Below are positions 57,412-64,000 of a stretch of 64,000 bases of DNA, one piece after another (positions within the stretch are counted from its first letter, which is position 1; the number at the start of each line of letters is the position of its first letter). The notes under the pieces are model-generated. The model saw only the letters and a program-made list of their open reading frames with translations, did not search any database and was not told where the DNA came from. The stretch is taken from contig CM070569.1 of the NCBI GenBank assembly GCA_036346355.1, forward strand, positions 46,974,276 to 47,038,275. Direction: 5' to 3'. The DNA is from Rhipidocladum racemiflorum (lineage: Eukaryota > Streptophyta > Magnoliopsida > Poales > Poaceae). The position numbers and the translations under genes were made by a program.

Positions 57412-59116
57412 GGATGGTCACCTGCTCCGCCGACGGCTACGTCTCTGCGCTGTACGTTCTGTTCTTCCATTGTTCATGCCGATTTCCTTCCCGTGCCAGC
57501 ACCAACAATGGCTGCGTAGGTAGTAGTCATTGATCTTCTCGCGTGATCTGTGCTCGCAGAGGCCTGCCCAGCCAAAGCTTGTCTGGCAAATTATCGCCCG
57601 GCATTGGGAACCTCACCAGGCTGCAATCTGTGTAAGCTCATTGATCCCCTGTTGTTTACTTTACCCATGGCATTTCAAATTGGAAGCTTGGGCAGCATGA
57701 CATTTTCTTGAAATGGATAGCTCTAGACTCCAGAAAAAATGAAAGATTGAAAGTCTTCAACTTCGTTGTTCCTGGACAGGCTATTGCAGAATAATGTAAT
57801 TTCTGGCCCCATTCCTGGTAGCATAAGCAGGCTAGGGATGCTACAGACGCTTGACATGTCAGACAATCAGCTTACTGGGAGTATCCCGAGTTCACTTGGC
57901 GATCTCAAGAACCTCAACTATCTGTAAGATTCTTTCCTTGGTTCTTGATTTCTCCGTCTTCTTGCTGTATACAGGAATTTAATTTTATTTAATTTTCTGA
58001 TTCACATGTTGCTACCAGGAAATTGAACAACAACAGTTTATCTGGAGTTCTACCTGATTCACTAACCAGCATTAATGGGCTTGCTCTTGTGTATGTTCTG
58101 TCCCTTCCCTTTTGTTTTTCCTGTTCTTCTCTTTCATTGGTCTATTGTAATAATCACTTAATCAGCTTGCATGGACCTGTAATACAGAGATCTTTCATTT
58201 AACAATCTAAGCGGTCCGCTGCCAAAGATTTCTGCAAGAACTTTCAAGTAAGCAATTCAGCTTATCCCCTTTCACCTTGACTACATGAGTTCCCCCCTGA
58301 ACACTCTGTTTTATTACTTGTTTGAACAGCATCGCTGGAAATCCAATGATCTGTAGTGTCAAGTCTGGAGATAATTGCTCTTCTGTGTCGCTGGACCCAC
58401 TTTCTTATCCACCAGATGACCTAAATAGTGAGTTTGTTGTTCATTGTTCAGTTTGGGGAAATATGCTTCCGTAATAGAAAAGTTGGTATTTTTCTTGTTT
58501 GTGTGCGCTATTCATATTCCTCTCCTTTTCCTCAGCTCAGCCACAACAAGGCATGTCAAGAAGTCACCGTATTGCTATAATCTTTGGAGCAACTGTTGGT
58601 TCAGTAGCATTTGTCTGTATTGTAGTTGGTATGCTTCTTTGGTGGCGACATAGGCGTAATCAACAAATCTTTTTTGATGTAAATGGTAATATTCTTTTCC
58701 ATTTTGTGCTTATGCGATCATACTAGCACCACCTGGATTTGGATTGCAACAAATTAATGTCTTATGTTGCAGTGTTTGAACAATCTATCATTTCTTGATA
58801 TTTGAGCTGTATTTTTCTAAGTGTTCTATCATATTGAATTCACTAACGGAATTCTAGCATATTTTCCCCATAACAATGACACTTTGTGCCACAAAAGTGA
58901 GCATTGCTTTGATGTTCAGTGATGTGATCTCCATAGTGAGCTATAAATTCTCCTGATAATTGCAACATTAAAAAGAGGCACCCTGTAATCCATTTTGTGG
59001 GCCAGTACTATTAACATGTATTCAACATTTCATTCTTGTATTTCTTCTAGTGATACCATAGGTGATTAGTTTGTCTCAGTTCAGTAGAAATAGTTACAAT
59101 TTAAGCTGCATTTAAC

Positions 59117-60112
59117 CATGGTTGTTAAGGCGTCCTTGAAAGGACGCCTAATCGTCGCTTTAGCGTCGTGGCGGTCCCGAGCGGACGCCACGGCGGACGC
59201 CTTGCCGATGTCGCGTATGGCGTCCGAGGCGTCGCCGAGGCGTCGCCGAGGCGGCCGTGGCGTCGCCGAGGCGGCCGCCATAGATGCAACCTAGCCAGCC
59301 ATGCCTGCGGCGCGCCGCTCCCCAGGCGTCGTGGCGCTCCACTCAGGCGCCGCCGCTTCCTCGTCGCCTCCTGAAGCCAAGCAGATCCGGAGAGGGAGAG
59401 GGAGAGGCGGAACCGGAGAGGGAGAGGGAGAGGGAGAGGGAGAGGGAGAGGCGGAACCGGAGAGGGAGAGGAGGCAGATCCAGAGAGGGAGAGGCGGAAC
59501 CGGAGAGGGAGAGGGAGAGGGAGAGGGAGAGGAAACAGATCCGTAGAGGGAGAGGGAGAAGTCGATCTGTCTCCAGAAACAGAGCACGTAATGGGAAGGA
59601 AGGAAGGAAAGGGAAAAAAAGGAAAGAAGAAAAAGGGAAAGAAAAAGGAAAGAGAGGGAGAAACAGATCTGTCTCCAGGAAAAAAAGGAAAGAAGAAAAA
59701 GGAAGGGAAAAGAAAGAAAAAGGGAAAGAAAAAGGAAAAAAAGGGAGAAAAGAAAAGGAAAGGAAAGAAAAGGAAAGAGGAAAAGAGAGAATGGGTGGAG
59801 TCAGATACTTTTTGGAGATACACTAATATAAATTTGCCGACTCAATCTCTGATCTCTAGATTTCTTTCTCCCACTCGATCCAAGCACAGAAGGGGAAGAT
59901 GAGATGGAGGTCGATGATGAGGGGGGATGAGGAGATAGTGGTCGATGATGACGATGTTGATGACTATTTTAATGTCTTATTATGTTGCAATTTGGTTGTT
60001 TTTATTCGCCATACATATATGTCTAAAAAGGCGCCTCGCCTCGCGCCTTAACCTTTTAAAAGGTAAAAAGGTCCTGGCACGCCGCGGACGCCTTACCGCC
60101 GTGACAACCATG
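59117..60112. mobile_element. Non-autonomous hAT-type element in the intron before the kinase exon
   Basis: CATTTAAC flanks both sides (59109-59116 and 60113-60120), the 8-bp duplication of hAT elements. The ends CATGGTTGTTAAGGCGTCC and (reverse complement) CATGGTTGTCACGGCGGTAA are inverted. There is no transposase. GGCGTCC-type sub-repeats occupy both ends, and a long purine-rich tract lies in the middle. Host splice sites are untouched. Confidence 0.85.
59385..59800 (+). repeat. Purine-rich tract of about 415 nt
   Basis: Nearly all A or G on the plus strand, first (GAGAGG)n-like and then GGAAAGAAAA-like, with few pyrimidines. The long open frames it creates on both strands are compositional artefacts. 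Confidence 0.9.
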
Positions 60113-61629
60113 CATTTAACATTTAGGTATAAAACTCTATATAGTCAAGAAACTTAACATGATAGAAGTTTCTCAAACCTGATGGGTTTGTTTTACACTG
60201 TGTATGCCATTCATGTCATGGTTCATTATTTGTTTGCTTTCGGTTTTTGCCGACTCCGTAAGAACAATGCAGTTCATAAAAAGTTGCACACTAATGCGTC
60301 CTAGCATCACACAAGCTACCCAATACCACTTTACTAGGTGGTCATGAAGTACATGACTTAAATGAGTCATTGACCTGGACCATGCCTCCAGATGCTGTCT
60401 TTCTTTCTTTGTCCCAAAGGGAACTTAAAAGATTCTCATCTGTACGAAGATACGGCCATGCATTTACATTTATAAGCTGAGATGTCTGTACTCTTGACAC
60501 AAAGAGTAGTTTAAAAATTCTTGGTGGAGTTTCTTCTGTTGTTTTTAGATAGGGTTGAAAGAGGCCTTTATGCCCCTACATTAGGCAAGAAGATTGAATC
60601 TATTGCATGATTGCTTGGTGGTTTTTATTAGGAAAACGTTTGGTGCAGTTCATAATCATGATGCCTCAGTTACTTTTGGTACATTGATTTGCCTTGGAAT
60701 AAACATGAGATGTCTTCTTCTTTTACCCCTATAGGACTCTGATCTTTTTAGCACTCTCTCTGTTTATGTGCATGCTTCCTTGTCTTGCATGTTATGCTGT
60801 TTTAGTTTCCAGTACTATGGTACCTTATACCTGCTCTTACCTAGATCAATACGACCCAGAAGTGTGTTTGGGTCATCTGAAGCGGTATACCTTCAAGGAG
60901 CTTCGAGCAGCTACAAATAATTTCAACTCAAAGAACATTTTAGGTGAAGGTGGGTATGGAATAGTATACAAGGGTTTTTTACGTGATGGGGCAGTTGTTG
61001 CTGTTAAAAGATTGAAGGATTATAATGCTGTTGGTGGGGAAGTTCAATTCCAAACTGAAGTCGAAGTCATAAGCTTGGCTGTTCATCGGAATCTCCTTAG
61101 GCTTATTGGATTCTGCACTACAGAGAATGAGAGATTGCTTGTTTATCCTTATATGCCAAATGGAAGTGTTGCTTCTCAATTGCGGGGTCAGTCTCTTTCT
61201 TCATGCTCATAACTTTCATGTGTATACATTTGTGGCACACACATTGTCAGTCCCAACTTCTTTAAAATACACAAGTTGAAGAAAAAGATACACAAGTTTG
61301 TCACAAGGGAGAACGATGATTATCAAATTTTGCTCATAATTTTTGTAGATGTAAAACTAACTCCCCATGCATCTGACATAACTGTCAAGCAGGTTTCCCA
61401 TTAATGTTCCAAGTCATTCAGTACAAAATAATGTCATACTTTCCTAATTAATCATAGCTTATGTTATCTGTGTCGGCTTTCCAATGTTTGCTTTGTATGT
61501 TAGTATTAATGCAGAGTTATTAAACCACTTCCATTACGTGTGCACCTTCATTAGTTGCCCATTTAATTATGCCTTGCCCTGGCCATATTTTAGGCACACT
61601 TCAAATAGCCAGTCTAGCATGGATCCATG

Positions 61630-61973
61630 TTGGTGTATTGCTGTATCCACTCAGCACAGACTGTCATCAAATGCTCAACTTAAAATCAACAAAAATACAA
61701 CTGAAGCATGGTAGTGTTGAAGACAAGAAGAGAACCTCAACATATTCACTTATAGCATGTCATATAGTTGTCTAGCCTGTTCTAATGTGCAAAATAGATG
61801 TGGCCTCTGCTACTACCATCTTTGGCGTATTGCTGTACCCACTCAGCACAAACTGTCATCAAATGCTCAACTTAGAATAAACAGAAATACAGCTGAAGCT
61901 TTGTAGTGTTGAAGACAAGAAGAAAACCTCAGCATATTCACTTATAGCATGTCGTATAGATATAGTTGTCTAG
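61630..61973. repeat. Duplicated 145-bp intron segment
   Basis: 61630-61775 and 61828-61973 share CACTCAGCACA, CTGTCATCAAATGCTCAACT, GTGTTGAAGACAAGAAGA and TTCACTTATAGCATGTC in order, about 198 bp apart. They are close but not identical, and the next retroelement starts exactly where the second copy ends. Confidence 0.8.
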
Positions 61974-62110
61974 TTAAGGATATATTATCTCTTATAGTTA
62001 TAGATAAGTTCTCTGTTATAGATAGAGTCCTATTCCTATTCCTCTTCCTCATGTACTCTATATATTGTGGCCTTTGGCCCTCATATTCAATACAAGTCAT
62101 ATTCATAACA

Positions 62111-62122
62111 TGGTATCAGAGC
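62111..62122 (+). other. Primer binding site of the short-LTR element
   Basis: TGGTATCAGAGC immediately after the LTR, complementary to initiator tRNA-Met. Confidence 0.85.
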
Positions 62123-63330
62123 TAGGTTTTTCCTAGCCTCTCCCTTCCGCTGTTTTAGATCTAATCCGCTGCCCCGGGAGAAGGAGACTCTCGGGGCAGC
62201 ACCCACACGGCGCGTGCACGCGCGGCGACTCTTCTCGTCGCCTCTGGCTTCTTCGGCCGTCGCACGCGCCGCCGCTGGCTTCACCGTCGTTGCCCCGAGC
62301 TGGCTACCTCCGGCTTCACCGCCGGCGACTCCAGCGCCTGCGCCAACCGTCCGTCCGACGTCGCTGGCCTTGTGCCGCCTGCTGTCTGGCCGACGGCCTA
62401 CGGCTGCCTCTTCGTCGCCTGTTTCCAGAAACTCAAACCGCCGCCGCCGGCGAGATGGCACTGTACCTGCTCTTCGAGTGGCATCACCGATCTCCGCCGG
62501 CCCTCGTCCGTGACTACGGTCGCCGTGCGCCAGATCTGCAGGTCGCCGCCTCGGCTCGAGCGTCGCCGTGTCTTCTTCACTTACGGCGACCTCGAGGAGG
62601 CCGTCGTCGACTGCAGCATCTCTGGCCGCTCCGTGCCGGACAGATCGCTACTGCCGACACGCCTCCAGATCCGGACGTGCGTCGCCTCCGACCAGCAGCA
62701 GCAGCCGCTGTCGCGTTTCCGGCTACCGCGCCGCGGCACCTCTGCTCCTCCGCCTCAAGCCGCAAGGAAGGATCCGCTCCAGTCCGTGCCTGCGCTTCAT
62801 CCGATCTACAACTTCGGCATGCACGCGCAAGGAGGCCGGAGGCTCAGGCACACGCCAAGACGGAGCCTCGCCTCGCGACGCGCCGGCCGAATCGGCCGCT
62901 TCCAGATTTCATGGCCGGATCGCTCCTCCCGATCTAGTCTCAGGCACGCACGTGAAGCCTTTTGGCTCACGTGAAGCCCTTTTGGCTTGTTGTTCTTTCG
63001 TGGGGAGTGGGGACTGCTTCAAGACTTACTTCAAGTCCGTCCAAAGGACTCGTGAAGATGAGTCTCAGGCAGATGTGCTTCGGCCTCCTCGTCACTCTAC
63101 GCCAACCACGGCTTTTCTTGTGGCTCTCTCAGCTCTTGCTTTTCGGCTCATTTATTGGCTCGGCTTCAATTTCCGGCTGGGCTCTGGCTTCCAGTCCGAG
63201 GTCAATACTTTGGCTTCGACTTTTCGGCTCGGCTCCAGCTCTTCAGCTCTCCATCAAATCGTCCTTAGCTTCCTAATATTTTTTCGTTAGTCTTCCGTTG
63301 CGTCCATCCAAGTCTTTAATTTCTTGATTC
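62123..63330 (+). other. Interior of the short-LTR element, no recognised protein
   Basis: GC-rich, with overlapping open frames in several phases (the longest about 240 codons at 62568-63290). None has a known domain, and the Arg/Pro/Ser-rich translations look compositional. I do not call a gene. Confidence 0.4.
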
Positions 63331-63439
63331 TGTCGTCGTCTCATCTCTTTTATCGGCTCGACTTATTCTGTCAACTCTTATACCTCGGCTCGGCTTATTT
63401 TGTCGGCCTCGTCGGTTCTTCTTTGTCGACTCGTCCCGT

Positions 63440-63770
63440 CGGCTCTTTTTCATCGACTCTGCCATACATTCGACTTTTCTTCGTCGATTTGGCTTCTTCG
63501 TCGACTTTGCCATACATTCGACTTTTCTTTGTCGATTTGGCTTCTTCGTCGACTTTTCTCCATTGACCCGGTTCTTCTTCGTCGACTCTGCCATACATTC
63601 GACTTTTCTTCGTCGATTTGGCTTCTTCGTCGACTTTTCTCCATTGACCCGGTTCTTCTTCGTCGACTCGTCCCGTCGGCTCTTCTTCGTCGACTCTGCC
63701 ATACATTCGACTTTTCTTCGTCGATTTGGCTTCTTCGTCGACTTTTCTTCACCGACTCGGTTCTTCGTTG
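63440..63770. repeat. TTCGTCGAC-type tandem repeats
   Basis: Four or five degenerate units built from CATACATTCGACTTTTCTT, CGTCGATTTGGCTTCTTC and GTCGACTTTTCTCC, with some units holding CATTGACCCGGTTCTTCTTC. Both strands are open through the array, giving Lys- and Ser-rich repeats; none resembles a protein domain. Confidence 0.85.
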
Positions 63771-64000
63771 GCTATCTTCGTCAGCTCGATTCTTCAGGAG
63801 TTACATGCTACGACGGCTACTTCAAGACTATGACTTTGGATTTTCCCTTTTTAGTTCATCTCTTCCAAATGCAATGCTATTGCATACGCCTTGCATTTGT
63901 GGGGGGTGTTAAGGATATATTATCTCTTATAGTTATAGATAAGTTCTCTGTTATAGATAGAGTCCTATTCCTATTCCTCTTCCTCATGTACTCTATATAT

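Larger units (their letters stand above)
54743..61186 (+). pseudogene. LRR receptor-like kinase of the NIK/SERK-related group, disrupted and partial in this window
   Basis: Nine exons can be read: 54743-54854, 55240-55337 plus 57417-57451 (one exon split by an insertion), 57560-57631, 57780-57923, 58019-58090, 58188-58247, 58330-58427, 58536-58685 and 60845-61186. They encode a signal peptide (WWVVVLAVILPSSTATLSP), an LRRNT (VVALMSIKTELQDPYNVLDN, CSW), LRRs in 72-bp exons, a Ser/Pro-rich linker, a membrane span (IAIIFGATVGSVAFVCIVVG) and the kinase N-lobe with LGEGGYGIVYKG and VAVKRLKD. The text around FKELRAATNNF resembles Arabidopsis NIK3. These receptors act at the plasma membrane in immunity and development. 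A 2.07 kb LTR element breaks exon 2; the rest of the kinase lies beyond 61186 and is not seen before the window end. The first in-frame Met of a signal-peptide-like start was chosen. Confidence 0.85.
61972..64000 (+). mobile_element. Short-LTR retroelement, truncated by the window end
   Basis: The first LTR (61972-62110, about 139 bp) reads GTTAAGGATATATTATCTC and ends TTCATAACA; the same text reappears from 63907 to the window end. The PBS TGGTATCAGAGC is at 62111-62122 and a GTGGGGGG tract precedes the second LTR. The first LTR base looks changed (A for T). The 1.8 kb interior has no gag or pol domain; it is GC-rich at first, then holds TCGTCGAC repeats. It fits a TRIM- or LARD-like non-autonomous element; the right half of the 3' LTR lies outside. 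Confidence 0.75.

Noticed and set aside
59125..59902. Long open frames on both strands (up to 232 codons)
   Set aside because: They arise from the purine-rich tract and GGCGTCC repeats of a hAT-type element; composition explains the openness.
63316..63912. Repeated Lys/Ser-rich frames on both strands
   Set aside because: Products of the TTCGTCGAC tandem array inside a non-autonomous retroelement; no domain and equal openness on both strands.

Overview
The window is nuclear DNA of a flowering plant, almost certainly a grass (Poaceae). The evidence is intron-rich genes with GT-AG introns, GC-rich first exons, and a dense mix of Sirevirus-type copia elements, gypsy-like LTRs, PIF/Harbinger, MULE, hAT, CACTA, Helitron and Tourist-like elements. 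I cannot fix the species. All exon structures were read by hand from splice sites and reading-frame continuity.

Layout. 1-8.6 kb is a nested transposon block: a small TTA-flanked MITE (787-8611) holds a gypsy-like solo LTR (810-3662) and a decayed PIF/Harbinger element (3769-8501). 8.6-12.9 kb holds an LTR-like stretch with an inverted-arm motif array and a LINE fragment split by a 1.1 kb MULE that carries two tRNA-like segments. 12.9-16.2 kb is an intact ALG3 mannosyltransferase gene of 13 coding exons. 17-19.1 kb has unidentified minus-strand coding-like pieces. 22.5-27.2 kb is an intact 8-exon multi-pass membrane protein gene resembling the plant rolling-stone-like family; its last intron carries a TIR element. 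28.6-29.1 kb is a short Helitron. 29.7-33.1 kb is an intact 11-exon ankyrin plus TPR gene, followed by a duplicated CACTA mini-element. 36.8-37.9 kb is a second Helitron. 38.0-49.5 kb is a complete Sirevirus-type copia element with both LTRs, matching TSDs, broken gag and pol, and a third ORF. 49.6-54.7 kb is repeat-rich intergenic DNA. 54.7-61.2 kb is the 5' part of an LRR receptor kinase of the NIK (NSP-interacting kinase) group. Its second exon is split by a 2.07 kb gag-only LTR element, and a long intron carries a hAT-type element. 61.97 kb to the window end is a short-LTR element whose 3' LTR is cut by the window edge.

The genes do not form a pathway. ALG3 acts in ER N-glycan assembly, the ankyrin-TPR protein is probably a cytosolic or co-chaperone scaffold, and the NIK-like gene would encode a plasma-membrane receptor kinase. 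The most unusual material is in the mobile elements: arrays of TCCGGA-based motifs in the Sirevirus LTRs, inside its pol and between its ORFs; a third ORF whose ATG abuts a strong splice acceptor; and a young-looking non-autonomous element that disrupts a receptor-kinase exon.
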